Shown piece after piece: positions 1 through 13,170 of a stretch of 64,000 nucleotides of DNA. The notes under the pieces are model-generated. The model was not told the origin of the DNA and made no database searches. It was given only the letters and a program-made list of their open reading frames with translations. Origin of the DNA: Spironucleus salmonicida (taxonomy: Eukaryota; Fornicata; Diplomonadida; Hexamitidae). Each line of letters begins with the position of its first letter. Positions within the stretch are counted from its first letter, which is position 1. The position numbers and the translations under genes were made by a program. Where the stretch lies: assembly GCA_000497125.2 (NCBI GenBank), contig CM035319.1:1-64000 (forward strand). The letters run 5' to 3'.

Positions 1-451
1 AATATATAATATAAAAATATAATATAATATAATATAATATAAATATAATATAATATAATATAATATAATATAATATAAATAATATAATATAATATAAATA
101 TAATATAATATAATATAATATAAATATAATATAATATAATATAATATAATATAATATAATATAATATAATATAATATAATATAATATAATATAATATAAT
201 ATAATATAATATAATATAATATAATATAATATAATATAATATAAATATAATATAATATAATAAATAATAATATAATATAATATAATATAATATAATTATA
301 ATATAATATAAATATAATATAATATATATATATATAATATAATATAATATAATATAATAATATAATATTAATATAATATAATATATATAATATAATAAAT
401 ATATATAATAATATAATATAATATAATATAATATAATATAATATAATATAA

Positions 452-512
<61 letters not shown>

Positions 513-816
513 AATAATATAATATAATATAATATAATATAATATAATATAATATAATATAATATAATATAATATAATATAATATAATCATAATAATATA
601 ATATAATATAATATAATATAATATAATATAATATAATATAATATAATATAATATAAATATAATATAATATAATATAATATATAATATAATATAATATAAT
701 ATAATATAATATAATATAATATAATATAATATAATATAATATAATATAATATAATATAATATAATATAATATAATATAATATAATATAATATAATATAAT
801 ATAAATATAATATAAT
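1..816. repeat. (TATAA)n satellite array
   Basis: Almost the whole stretch is a five-base unit, TATAA, with scattered one-base insertions (AAATA steps, short TATATA runs) that shift the phase. It ends sharply where ordinary mixed sequence begins at about 818. Any reading frame inside it is low-complexity repeat translation, not a gene. It touches the window edge, so its full length is unknown. It could be subtelomeric, pericentromeric or an ordinary expanded microsatellite; nothing here decides. Confidence 0.95.
455..510. repeat. 56-base poly-A tract inside the satellite
   Basis: An uninterrupted run of A interrupts the TATAA array. It could be a homopolymer expansion, the tail of a retroposed copy whose body is lost, or an assembly artefact. 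The flanks on both sides are the same TATAA repeat, which favours expansion or artefact over insertion of a gene copy. Confidence 0.9.
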
Positions 817-839
817 AGCATCAACTCAGGTCTCCCTGC

Positions 840-2300
840 ATCTTCCGCCCAGCGTCGGTAGTCATCACTAAAGTAGTGAGCAAATAAAGTTAACTACTGT
901 AAAACGATTAAGATAATTTCAATTTATGAATTTTATTTTGTTAAAATAGAATGAATGAATTTAAATTGACATAATCGCTTTGTCAGTATTTTACTTGGTT
1001 CGCTCACTAATTATCATGGTAATAAAACTTATAATACTATAAACAGTAAAACTGAAGTCAAGTATGTATATTTTCAGTTCCCTTCTCGCAGTTTCGATAG
1101 ATAACTCATTTCTACATCGCAGACATCACAAGCATTAGAACCACCCTGGCACAGATCTTACACACCTTGATCTATTTATACATACCCATACTTATACAAC
1201 TTTTTATATCATCATAACGCACCCATTAAGCTTGGCAATATCGCAGCCCTCTTGTCAGCATAAAAATAGATATTATAATTAACTGCAGTGCTCAAACAAG
1301 TTCCAATATCAACATAAGTTGTTCTCTAACATATACATTATCAAGGTCACAACCTGTTGGAGATCCTACAACGCATTAAAACACGTTAAACTATAAATTA
1401 GCCCAGCACTGCCCACATTAGCTATCATACCCCAATGAACAGCTTAGTCAGCACAAGTTAACAACAGGCACATACTTCCATCCCTATTAGCGATAAATTA
1501 ATATGCACAGATTTCACATTCATCTGGTGAGCTATAGCTGAGTTTAATTCCATTTTCAATAATTTTACACCTGCAACGATCAAAATATTAACCTCCTGAT
1601 CTAAAAATTTTTATTGACATACGGCAACTTTGCCAGTCTATTACATACCCGCAAATCCATAACCCACATCATAATACTAAAATATATGCATTTTGGGATA
1701 TCTATGGATTTGCATTATACTAAGTTTTCTATCGATTCAGAATAACTATTTTTTGAAATCCTGCCCGATAGTCAAAGCATAAGCTCATGCTCTCTTTTCA
1801 TATTTTAGTCTGTTATCTTTTCATCGTCGCCTTTCCAACGCCAGCCTAGGCTTATTAAACATCAAACTACGAAATTTTAAAATTATTCTACCAGTTCAAC
1901 CCTCTTTTTAACCTATTGATCACGTCAGCATGCTAAAAATAAATTGCTTACATCTGTGCACCGCCATAATGCAAACAACCCTACGGAATCAAGAATCTCA
2001 CAAATTGAATGCGTATTACGCAGCCACCTGTGATACTCAGCATCTTACGACGCTTGCAAAACATACAAGTAAATAATAATTTCACACTTTGAATTTCCAT
2101 TCAAAAGCGTCTAAAACTCTAAAAATTAACTAAAAATGCTCAAATTACCTTTTCCTTAAACTCGAATTTCAGCAAATAAAATCCATACAAATTCAAGCAC
2201 AACTATGAAATTATGGCTACGTGTTTTTGCAAGCTATTGACGAGCAGTTTGTGCATGTGAATTTGACTACTGCGAGTAAGCGGTTAGTTGTGTTATATTC
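840..2300 (-). pseudogene. Decayed cysteine-rich protein gene (relic)
   Basis: This island is visibly richer in G+C than the sequence on either side. On the minus strand 1668-1309 is open for 119 codons and encodes 11 cysteines in C-x2-C and C-x(n)-C spacing, for example CEICAYQF followed about ten residues later by two more cysteines. Cysteine-containing snippets in other frames lie upstream (about 1960-1990) and downstream (about 1090-1140), as expected of a gene broken by several frame changes. The spacing resembles the C-x2-C...G...C repeats of furin-like, variant-surface or immobilisation-antigen proteins common in protists. No start, signal peptide or intact end is visible. Family and strand are inference; a chance open frame cannot be excluded. 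Confidence 0.35.
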
Positions 2301-3079
2301 GTTATTAATAATAATTCTTAAGATAATGTAAGTTTTTAGCAATAGAATATTCTGGTTCTTTTAAAGCCATATTCTGCACGCTAATGTTATTGGTAATTGT
2401 AGATAAGTTACTACTTAAATAAAATTTTGGGTATGCGGTATAGATAACCTGTAAATAGACTTAAAAACTATTATTTTAACAAATTCTAGAATTTACCTAG
2501 TCTGATAAATAGCTTTCTTGGTAATTTGTGATATTGTATACTGTAAAATTTACTTTTAATACTTATCATACTATTATTTGATAAAAATGGTGAAATACAT
2601 ATCAATTAATTCAATAGTAAGTAATTGAGATAAAAATCACATTATAAATGTATAATGTAGTAAAATACTTTAAATATATATGTTTACGAAAAAAATAATA
2701 AATAGTATATTGTGTTGCTAAAGTTGCATTTTATACGTATTAAAAAAATCGCTTATTACATATAATATTGAAATAAATATAGTCACAGTAAAATTTTCAT
2801 TGATACTATTTTAAAATATATATAAAATAAATATAATTAATTTTACATATTACATTACAATTTTAGTTTTTCTAAATAAAATTATTTAGAAGAATACCCT
2901 GTTTAAATTTTATACAACAAGGTAAATATAAATTTTAATATACATTATCTGGCCTTTTATCTCATGAATTTTAAGTATACTATATATAAGACAATAATAC
3001 CTATCTTTATTACTCTATATATTTCCTATAATATAATCATAATTAACTAATAACATTTTTAAAACAGGGCATTTCTAAA
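2301..3079. other. AT-rich spacer, no gene seen
   Basis: Base composition falls to very AT-rich here and no coding-like frame is seen on either strand under the TGA-only code. It holds the 5' flank of the flavoprotein gene that starts at 3080. Confidence 0.6.
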
Positions 3080-4777
3080 ATGACGAGTGAACTCGGAATC
3101 CTTTACAGTCCTACAGAGAGTAGTCTTCAGAATAAATTTGATCATATTATTATAGGCTCTGGTCTTGGTGGTCTGATCTGTGCTGCTAAGCTTGCCCTTA
3201 ATGGGAAGAAAGTTATTGTCCTTGAATAGCACTTCCAGGCAGGAGGGTGTGCAACTACCTTCAAACGTGGTAAGGATGTGTATGAAGTGGCTTTGCACGA
3301 GATGGATCTTGGAGATAAGAAGACAGATGGAAAACACAGGATATTTAAAGAACTAGGTATTGATAAAAACATAACCTTTGTGTCATCTAACTCAGTCTGG
3401 GATATAGCAGATAAAGAGAATCACTATTCTATACCTCATGGTCTAGATAATGCAAGAAATTATCTGATTGAAAAGTTCCCTCATGAAGAGAAGGGTATCA
3501 GAAGATACTTCAAAAAAATATACAATACTGCCAGATGTGCTACTACGCTTCCTTATAACATGGGTTACTTCTAGTTCTTTTTCTTCCCCATTGTACACTC
3601 TGTCCACTTCACCTGGCCAATGATCAGAAAACATACTATAGGTTAATGGTTGGATTTTTATATTACTGATGAAAAGCTCAAAAATGTAATTAACACAAAC
3701 ATTGTTTACTACTCCGACAATCCTTACAATATGAATCTAATCTATCACGCCATTCCTTAGTGTTGCTATTACCAGAAAGCTGTTTAGATTTAAGGCGGCT
3801 CAGGAACCCTCTCAAATTACCTGGTTTCAGTGATCCGCGAACATGGCGGCGAAGTGCGTCTCATGGCTGATGTAACTAAGATAATTCTTCAGGACGAACA
3901 TGCTAAGAAACCAATTTGTACTGGCGTGAGCTACTTCGATAGAAAAACCAAAACTTAGGTAAACGTAAACCTGGCTAAGATTTCCAAATCCAACAAGATT
4001 GTTTGTAATTGTGCTCCAGATCTAGTTTTTGGCAGAATGATACCGAAGCTTAAAAATACTTTTGATGAGAGGTCTAAACGTAAGGCGCCAGCAGTATCTT
4101 TATTTGTCATTTACTTCGTATGCAATGCTGATCTTAATACGCTTTTCCCCAATAATGCGTACTCTACTTTCTTCTCTAATGACCTGTCACGCCCACTCTC
4201 TGACCTTAACCTAGTGGCGTATGAAAAGATAGAAGAACGTTCATTTGTATTTGTAGATCACTCAAAAGTCGATTCCAGGTTAACCGCATCAGGCAGAACT
4301 TTCTGTAATATTACTACCGCAGCCTATATTCAGGAGTGGAAGGATCTTACCCCAGATGCATATAAGCTGAAGAAATAGGAAGTTGCTGATATTTACATCA
4401 ATAGGCTAGAGGAATACTACCCTGGCATAAAGGCTGTGATTGATCATATAGAGGTTGGTACTCCTAACACAATGCGTAGATACACAAGAAGTGAATCTGG
4501 ATCACTATATGGATACAATCCTGACGAATTTGGTTCTCAACACAGAATGAAGAATTTCCATCCCATGTACAAAAACTTGTGCTTTTCATCTGCGTGGAGC
4601 TTCCCAGGCGGTGGATTTACTGGAGCTATTATTTGTGGTGATATGACGGCAACCAAGATCTTGGATCAGCATATTTTGCTGAAGAAGATTATATTTACGG
4701 TTTTCTGTGCGCTAGTAATAGCAGCAGTCTGTACAACCTTAATTGAAATTCCTAGAATAATTGAGGCAGTGAAATGA
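3080..4777 (+). CDS. FAD-dependent phytoene desaturase / retinol saturase-like oxidoreductase
   Basis: 565 codons, ending in TGA. Near the N-terminus (about residues 20-60) is a dinucleotide-binding fold with IIIGSGLGGL, followed by VIVLEQ and a Gly-Gly-Cys step, the FAD-binding signature of the CrtI/RetSat amine-oxidase superfamily. Near the C-terminus WSFPGGGFTGAI is the family's second FAD contact. A hydrophobic stretch at about residues 538-558 (IIFTVFCALVIAAV) suggests a membrane anchor. Family members add or remove double bonds in carotenoids, retinoids or related polyenes; the substrate here is unknown. At least eight in-frame TAA/TAG codons fall inside conserved blocks (for example the Q of VLEQH), so it also supports the altered code. 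The gene is less AT-rich than its flanks. It stands alone beside the decayed region, so context does not point to a pathway. Confidence 0.85.
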
Positions 4778-5440
4778 CAGGTAATATTATGATTTATTAT
4801 TTATCCATTTAAAATACAGCAAAAACGATAAAATATAATTTACTCATTTACTTTTTATAACTTTTGATTAGGTGCTCATTGATCAGATAACTATTAACAG
4901 TTAACCCTGTATGTTTACTACAGCAGATATTAAAATCAAGAGAACCTATCTAAAACAATAGATATTGTAGTTTATAGGTTATGATCTATTAGTGATGTTT
5001 TTTCTATGGTGTTGAATCATATAAGTGCTTGATGCACATTAATAAATGTTTCTCTGAGCTTTGCTATTGAATTATTTTTCCACGCAAAGATCCCATGATA
5101 TTGCCTATGTATTATTACTACTTAAAATATATGCGTCTCAGAATATTTAGATTGCTCCGAAGTACTTTTAAGCTTAAAATTTTGAGTATATTTTACATAT
5201 AATTAGAGTATTTATTCTATATTAAAGTAAGATATGCTTCATTAAATTAATATAAACATAACGTGTCGATCTTGTCCACTCAAATATCGTCTGCTTATTT
5301 GTTAGGTATATATGGCATTTACATTATTTTACCATTCATACAATTTTGATCTGATATTTTATATAATAATTATATATTCCTTTTTATAAGATTATATTCG
5401 AATTATTGTTCAGTTTTTTTCATCCCAAGTAGTATAAATA
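4778..5440. other. AT-rich spacer, no gene seen
   Basis: Downstream of the flavoprotein gene. No convincing coding frame on either strand; contains the 3' flank of that gene and the run-in to the decayed dynein-like region. Confidence 0.5.
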
Positions 5441-6466
5441 TCCTAATGCATGCTAATTGAAATGCAAATATCACTATTTGTAGATAATTCTGTCTATGAT
5501 ATCTCAGACAACGCACTTTATATCTTACTTGATTAGATTAGTAGTTAGCCACCATCAGTAAATAAATATATACTAATTTTATGTTAGAAAAGGACAGTTA
5601 TTTCAGTGTTCGCAACGCGAATGATGATATATAGTTTTTTTAATTAATAATGAGATACACTTGTGTTTGATAATAGTAGCTTACTAGTGGAATTATATTT
5701 CATCACTTGATACCAACTAATAAGATCTATTAGATATATGTTACTAATATTAAAACGTATGATGTGACATATTCATATGCCCATAACACAACAGAATATG
5801 ATAAATATTTATTATTTGAATTGATTCTTTAACTTGATCCATAATTTGAATTTGATACCTTAATAGATAATAACAAACTACTAAATTTATAAAAAATTAT
5901 AGATTTCTAAATACTCATTTATAATCATATCATTACCTTTGATGAAACTAACTAGAGAATTAGGTTAACCTTTAACTATTATTATGTACCCTTAGTTGTT
6001 TAAGTATTTGGCCAATGAATTATAAGAAATATGTAATCTAGCTTCCATATGATTTCTGATTCACAATGACAGTACGAAATTCATAATTTTGTAATGGTTC
6101 GGTTAGCTTATATACGGTTAGGCTGACAAATAAAATCACCTTGATTAACTTTAATTTTTTAACTTTTATATAAGTAGCTTTATACACTTTAGTTTAACAT
6201 TATTTTGTATTAAATATGAGTTATAAAATAGATATAAATTTAAAATATAGTAGAAATAAGGAAATAATGTGCAAAACCGTTTTTGATAAATATTTTTATA
6301 AGAATTGATCATATTAACTTATACTATAATAATTATTGTTTACTAAAATTTATATTTTGTATTACTTTTTTTCTTCTAATGGAATATAGTTTAGACATAA
6401 TATATTTTATTAAGTAATAATGATAACTTATTTTAACTAATTAATATTATAAAATATTGATGCTGA
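5441..6466 (+). pseudogene. Probable upstream part of the dynein-like relic
   Basis: Coding-like stretches on the plus strand lie in changing frames. One runs from about 5670 to 6020 without TGA and reads as ordinary protein (for example FELILQLDPQFEF, then FNYYYVPLVVQVF). A second, about 6020-6280, contains ILQWFGQLIYGQADKQ and is interrupted by a TGA. I cannot match these segments to a dynein domain. They are placed in the relic only because they are on the same strand, directly upstream of the linker/AAA1 segment, and in the expected order. They may belong to something else. Confidence 0.3.
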
Positions 6467-8626
6467 CTTATTTGGCCTCACTTACATAGAATACCCACTC
6501 CAAAGTATACTTAAAATATATAAATAATTAAATATCCAAATAGTTACTTACAACAATCTACATAAAATTTAATTGATATTACTAAATAAACCTATTTTTC
6601 TATTATTATAGATTCACTCAAAAGCGCAATATTATTGGAATTCAATATATCTAATTTTAATACACTCTATTGGTAGTTATCTCTGGTTACAAATATTAAA
6701 TACATTTGTTATAAAAATATATAATATTATATATAAATATATAATCTTCTAATTCATAAATAACAACAAATGATTATGTTGGGATACTTTGTTTTAAATT
6801 GCATTATCATCGTAATTATGAATTAATTACTAGCAAATTAATTGTTCGGATGTCTTCACTGGGATTATCTATTGATATTCCAAATTTTGGAGAAGATTTA
6901 GTAGACGAGAAGGTAATTCTTTTTCTTTCTTTAGATGATTTAAATTCTCTCTAAATTGCAAAATTAAATTATTTTCTTTATATATATAAGTTAGAAGGTT
7001 AATTTCTAACCTCTAAATGTATAGTAAATAATTTTAGAATAAACAAATTTGAGTAAAATAATCTAAATTTATTTACAATTATATCCTCATATAGAACTTT
7101 ATTGTACTAGAATTGGTCTTAATTTATATATTTCAGAATAAACGTTGGAATAATTCTTTTAAAAAGTAATTCGTCACACCGAAACAATAATATATTTAGT
7201 CAGAAAACCGGTAGTATAAAAAGATATAGAATAACTAGCTTTCAAACCTTTAGTTTGTGACTATGATGATGTCGATTTAATTGTATATAATAACTAGCTA
7301 GCAGTAATAGCAAAAATAGTTGTCATCTAGTAGTCAATCTTACATGAAAACACACACAAAATGGCATTAATATTTGCAACAAGCGCGTTTATGCTTATGA
7401 AGGCTTATTCTTAAAATAGTATATTCCATCAACGATTTCTTGAACATGCTGTTTATTTTCAGAATGTTTAAGATATATATGATAATAAAATAGATTAAAA
7501 AGAATATTATCTTCTTTATCAATAAAATTATTTTTAATTACCTCTTCATTTTTATTACTCTTTTATTAAGAATAATCATAATCCAGGTTAATTATTATTT
7601 ATGTTCAAATAACTTTTTCATATATCAATTGCATTTAAACCAGAGTACATTACTATTTTATCGAGCTTCAGAAAATTGAAGAATGGTGTTATGGCTTAAA
7701 GTCAAAATTCTGGGAAAACAGTGACAATGCTAACATTATATTACTATTTTAAGATTTTATATATCTCGAAATTAAGTACTACAAATCCAGTTTATATTGA
7801 CATCAAAGATTTAACTATAAACATTTATACAAAATATTTAAACAAAATTCCAACTAATTTTAATACTTTAGATTTATAAGTAAAAGAATTTATCAAAGCA
7901 GATCACTAATTGCATTTTAATATGAAAACATATCAATAATCATTAATAAATTGTATTAATAAAATATACTGTGATAATATAGAATAAATTGATAATACTA
8001 CTATGTTAAATTTCTTATAAAACCTTTTTGATATTAATTAAGATTTTAGTTAATTATAGTTATTTGATTCTACATAATGGATTTCAAATCCGGATATTAG
8101 TAAGTTTTCTACAATTCCTATATTAAATTATGATATCTACTTACTAATTGATGAATCATTAACCGAAGCGTAATAAGTATATTATTAATTTATATTACAA
8201 ATTTCAAAGTTTTCATAGTGTTTATATTAAAAAAAAATATTGGAAATAAACTAAACTTAATAGAATAAAGAAAGTACTATAAATAAATCTATCATTAAAT
8301 GAATTTCTAGCCTTTACAGTCATGATTTTTTAGATTTGTGCCGTTCTTTATTAAATTACAGTCGTGAAAATTCATAATTAGTTAGTTCATCAATTTTCTT
8401 GGATTAAAAAGAAAAATCAGATATGAAATACTCATAGAATTATTATTTAAATGTATAATTAGATATTAGTAGAAATAGCACTTGTATAAAAACTTATGAC
8501 AATAATTAATAAGATTAAGAGAAGTCATACGAAAACTTTGAAGTTTTAGATTTTGGTTCATATTTTATATAATCCCTATTTTGTGCTTCCCCAATATGCT
8601 TTAGACTTACTTCAAAAAAAAACAAT
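6467..8626 (+). pseudogene. Dynein heavy-chain-like relic: end of linker, AAA1, AAA2
   Basis: One frame is open from 6467 to 8299 (611 codons), has a single TGA at 8300-8302, and continues in the same frame to 8626. Compared by eye with the intact dynein at 30608-45262 it is collinear. YPNSYLQQSTQNLIDIT matches YQNEYLGASPRLVIT at the linker/AAA1 border. FVLNC matches VVFNCSD. LFGCLHWDYLLIFQIL matches the AAA1 Walker B block (CLDEFNRL). GVMAQSQNSGKTVTM (about 7685-7730) matches the AAA2 P-loop GVLMMGPAKSGKTVS. LIDESLTEAQQ matches the AAA2 FD..V...W block. FCASPICF matches HASPATVS. The AAA1 P-loop itself has been lost by substitutions rather than by frame breaks. Distances between blocks agree roughly with the intact gene. 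No intact end exists, hence relic. A very divergent gene with one recoded TGA is possible but less likely. Confidence 0.55.
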
Positions 8627-10560
8627 TGAGTAGTTTAATTTACATTTTTAAAGTAAAAAAGATTATGAACATTTATTATACACACTTTGCTTAGAACTTT
8701 ATAATCCTATGGCCATATAAACATATATCATAAGAAATTTAACTGATTAATTTAATAATAATTTAGATTTATGCCAATATAGTTATTGATAATATTTAAC
8801 TAATTTTTTTTTAAAATTGATTAAATAAGTTAATCTTAAACATAAACAAAATGTTTTTCCATTTATGCTAGTACTGATTTATCTTTAATTAATAGCACTC
8901 GATTTCATAAATTTTATAATACATCTATTGGGAATTATAACCATTATATACATTTTTAGCTCATGGGTTAGATATAATTTCTTCCATCTTAATTAAAAAA
9001 AGAGTATTATACTGAATCTTCTATTTTTAAAAATGATTTTTCTGACAATACTGTAGAATAGTAAATCGAAGAAGCTTGAAATCTTTTCGATATTCCTCTC
9101 TTTTTCTTTATTATATAACAAGAACTTACTTTAAATCTATAATTTATTACACCTTTTATCACACCTGCTTTATATTTCAGAGTTAAAAACAAATTAGAAC
9201 GTTATAATAATGTATCATAATTTACTATTAATCTTTCTAAATATAGTAATACAAAGATAGAATCCTTATCATTATATTTACTTTTAAATTTGGAAAATAC
9301 ACTAAATGGGTTAAAACTTGTTAAAACTAAAGAAACATATTAATATTGTATCAATAATGTGAAAGTAAAAGCTTAATTTCCAGAAAATCCGAAATATGGT
9401 TAAAATTAAATTTTTATTGCTGTCACATCATCTTTAGTTAATTAAAGAATTGTAAATTTAGGAACATAACTTATTTTTAAACAATTTTGTTAATATATTA
9501 GAACTTCAGAACAGTATGATATTGAATAGTTTCTTAATTATATACAAGTATAGTTTTCTAAATAATAGTTGACCGAAATAATATACATGTTATAATTTAT
9601 TTTCTACTTAACAGAAGAAGAAAGTTTTTTTAACAAAATTTAAAAGATTATTATCTTATTATTTGACTATTTGATATTAAGTATATAAACAAAGCCATCA
9701 AATTTTTAAGGAGTTTAGAAAAAAAACATTTACTGCTGAGTTATTGATTAATTTAATTAATCAATAATTCAAATTAATGACTCTTCAAACTATTTTATTG
9801 ATGATGATTAATAAATAAACGCCGAAATCTAGGAATAATTGAATTTTTAGTAAAGTGAAATAGATTTTGAAAGAAAATTTAACGAATTAAATAATACAAA
9901 AAATATAAAGTTAAAATAATAAATTAATCAATAACGTGTTTTCTATTAAATTAGATAAAATATCTTTAAAGATGTTATAATTCGCTGTTAATACCTTTTA
10001 GTTAACTAAGTCTCGAATAAGATATTATTTATAACTATATTTGATGTTAATTCTATTAATATACTGTTACATAGAAAAGGATCAGTTCCAGATTTTATAT
10101 TTTTTTGATAGAGATAGTTCTACAAAAGAGTTCATAAACCAATTATATATTTCGCAGACTCTGGGTTACATGATAATAAAAAAATTCTTGATAAAACTTA
10201 TTAAAACTATCCTATTATTGAACTAAAAACTCTCAATATAACAAATTAACATTTTACAATCACATGGGAAAATAAATATAGCAATATTGAGAGAATAGAA
10301 CATTTACAAAATACCGAAAAATTAGAAATTTATGGTTACAATTTCTACTACCAATAGGAAGTAATTGTTACCATTCATTTCGATTGCAATAAAGAAACAA
10401 TTATTTTTAGTAGAGAATAATTTTAACCAACTATTAAAGTGACGTCTAATAATAAGATTGATTATAAGGTAAGTATAAAGTTTTAATAAATCAAAGAATA
10501 AGTTCTTTGTTCATGGAAACTGAAAGATATTATACTTATATGACTTTTTAAAATTTATAT
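8627..10560 (+). pseudogene. Dynein-like relic, continuation (possible AAA3 to AAA5)
   Basis: Plus-strand coding-like segments follow in shifting frames. About 8630-8790 contains HLLYTLCLELYNPMAIQTY. About 8800-9740 is open except for one TGA near 9077 and contains IFIAVTSSLVNQRIVNLGTQ, which I align weakly to the AAA3 block ILASCAPPGGGRESLTTRL. About 9775-10540 is open except for one TGA near 10108. It begins with a glutamine-rich coiled coil that could be a stalk strand, and then has PIIYFADSGLHDNKK, weakly like the AAA5 block PLIIDPQ. AAA4 is not seen. These domain names are low-confidence readings; that the stretch is decayed protein-coding sequence is more secure. Confidence 0.35.
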
Positions 10561-13170
10561 TTATGGATGAAGAATTAAATCTAAGAACTGACATAAAAAT
10601 TAGAAACATAACTTATTAATACGTATTAATGATATGTATAATTAATACCAAGTGATTACAAGGATATATTATATCCAAGATATCAATTTTTTTATAACCT
10701 TGATCTAATCGGATAAAATTAGCTAAGATAAAATAAAAATTATTCTAAATACTATTAAAATTTTACAAAACAGTCATAAAATATAATAATTATTATATAG
10801 TAATTTATATAAATAATTATAATATTCTTTTAATAACTAGTTGATATATTTCTTAAATTTTGACATACTCGTCTTTATCATCGTATAATAAATAAAATAA
10901 CCTATAACATCATTTAGAAAGTAAAATTTGAATTCAATTAATCTGTATATTCATACATAACAAATCAAGTGCAGTATATTCTCTAATTACGTACTATCAA
11001 ATAAAACTGAAATCTGTTTAATTGAAACACATTTTATCACTCATCTTGTTTATCATAAGTGTACAATTATAAAAATTAATGTCCTTAATTTATTATTAAA
11101 AGTAGAACATTTAGAATTCATGAACTGTCAAAAATCATAACTCATTTCCAAATTATAATTACCTTCTTGGATTTAAATACATTAATATCAAGTATAACGA
11201 TATCATACAACTCTATCAATATAGAAGTAACGAATCCCTAACATATAGAAGTTCTCGTATCAGCACACCCTGTAACTCCAAATTAATTTTTCTATTTTTA
11301 ATAATGCTCATAGTGATAAAGATAATATATTGAATTTATTACGACTTATTAATTTTAGAGATAAAGGACGGAGCTATAGTAATTCTAAAAATTAATTCCT
11401 TATTAGAAATACATATAAATAGTTAGTAACGATGATTTATTAGGAATCTTATTAGCAATGGGATATTTAACATCTATCAAATATAATCCTTTATCACTTT
11501 ACAAGTTGTATGCACTTAAATATCAATATCTAAAAACGAATGTTATAGCAATGATTAATAACTACAAATCCTCAGAAATGATATAATATTAGGAAATTGA
11601 AAGTTAATAGAAAATTTTAAATATTCATTTCAATTTCTATCTCTTTAATTACGATTTACAATTCATTCTTCTCATATCCTTCTCGAACTTTTCAGCATAT
11701 TTTAAGTTCATCTTTAGTTTTTCAATCATAAACTCAATTTGCTATTTAATAATGGTATAATTTTCAAATAATTACATATTTGCAGTTGTTACAATCTATT
11801 CGACGATATGTTCTGATTATAAATTATTAATGTAAATTATATTTATAAACACTAAAAATGTTAAGCAGCATTATTGATTTCGATTTTAATTTTTCAATTT
11901 AGAATAATGAATAATATACTAATTAATATTTATAGTCTTTAGATTGATTATTTGAGAATTTGAATCACATCTTTTAACTTAAATACGAATTATCGATCGT
12001 CCATAGTTTTAATACCTATATTCTCTGCTATAAATGTAATTATAAAATAGCAAATTAAATATTTCAGTTTATTTTAACTTAAACTGTAAAAACATCACTC
12101 ATTGGTAAATAATAAAAATAACATTCATAGTTTATATACCTCAAAATGAAGTATAAGGAGACCTTATACTTCTCTCAATATAATAGCAACTAAACATTCA
12201 CAGATTATATTTCTGGCCCAGAATTTAAAATATACTCTAAAGTGAGATTTTAGTTTTTAAAGTGATCATAAAAAGTATAATGAGACATGCTAAGATATAT
12301 GTTACTGCCAATTAGAGCAATTGAAAATAAAAGGAATCTGAATATTATATAACTATTTACGTTTACCATACAATATAATTTTTAATTACCAAAATTATCT
12401 CTCAAATATATTCATGAAAGTTGGATGATCTGAATTATGTTAATAAAAGCCGTATTAAAATACATATTAAAAATATTTTTTAAAATTCTGCATTTTGATG
12501 GTCAAATAACTGTGTAGTAGTATATGAAACAATATGAAAAAGATTTTAATGATGACAAAATACAAATTATAATTTCTATTAAAAGTTATTAATGCTAATC
12601 TGAAATAGATTTCAGCTTTAAACTCATATACTTTTGATTTATATAATTAAATTTTAACAAATTAATATGGACTAAAATTAGCAAATCTAATGATTTTGAA
12701 ACTACACACATAATTATGGGTCACGAAAATTAACTATAAATAGATAATCACTATCGCAAAATACAGTGATATACATATTTTAATTTTTGAAAAAGTTTCA
12801 ATATTTTATAATTCGCGTTGCAAACCATAAGGTAATCAGCCTTTTCTGAAACCATTAAATCCTGACTTATACTTTTATAAATGATGCCTTACTACTAATC
12901 GTATTTTTGCAAACATGTTTATAAATAAAAATACGTTTTTGGTAACTAAAATCAAGTTCATAATTCTAAAAATTATTACAATTACAGCTAAGATAATATT
13001 AATCCTTCGTCACTACAAAAATCAAAACAATTCATTTTTAATAAATAATATAATCTATAAAGTGTATTATTAATGTATTATATAAATATTACTAATTATC
13101 ATATTTTATTAAACTTTAGTGATAAGCGTATACCGTTATAAATAATAAATGATAATTATTTTAGGCTGTT
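10561..13170 (+). other. Unassigned, partly coding-like decayed sequence
   Basis: Very AT-rich. The best plus-strand open stretch is about 10930-11545 (some 205 codons, reading for example NVLNLLLKVEHLEFMNC), longer than expected by chance at this composition if TGA is the only stop. Nothing in it is recognisable. From 11550 to 13170 only short mixed-frame pieces are seen. The stretch separates the AAA1-AAA2 relic from the AAA3-like relic by about 4 kb more than in the intact dynein. It therefore holds either an insertion or the remains of the far end of a first dynein copy. Confidence 0.3.

Noticed and set aside
588-824. Open frame of alternating Leu/Tyr/Ile on the minus strand
   Set aside because: It is the translation of the TATAA satellite, not a protein gene.
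1015-1436. Plus-strand open frame of about 140 codons in the GC-richer island
   Set aside because: No family features; frames of this length arise readily when TGA is the only stop, and the minus strand shows the cysteine pattern.
6914-6935. Possible 22-base intron (gtaattc...ctttag) joining a short upstream exon starting at 6850
   Set aside because: The dynein-like frame runs straight through this stretch in its own frame, and no other gene in the window has an intron.
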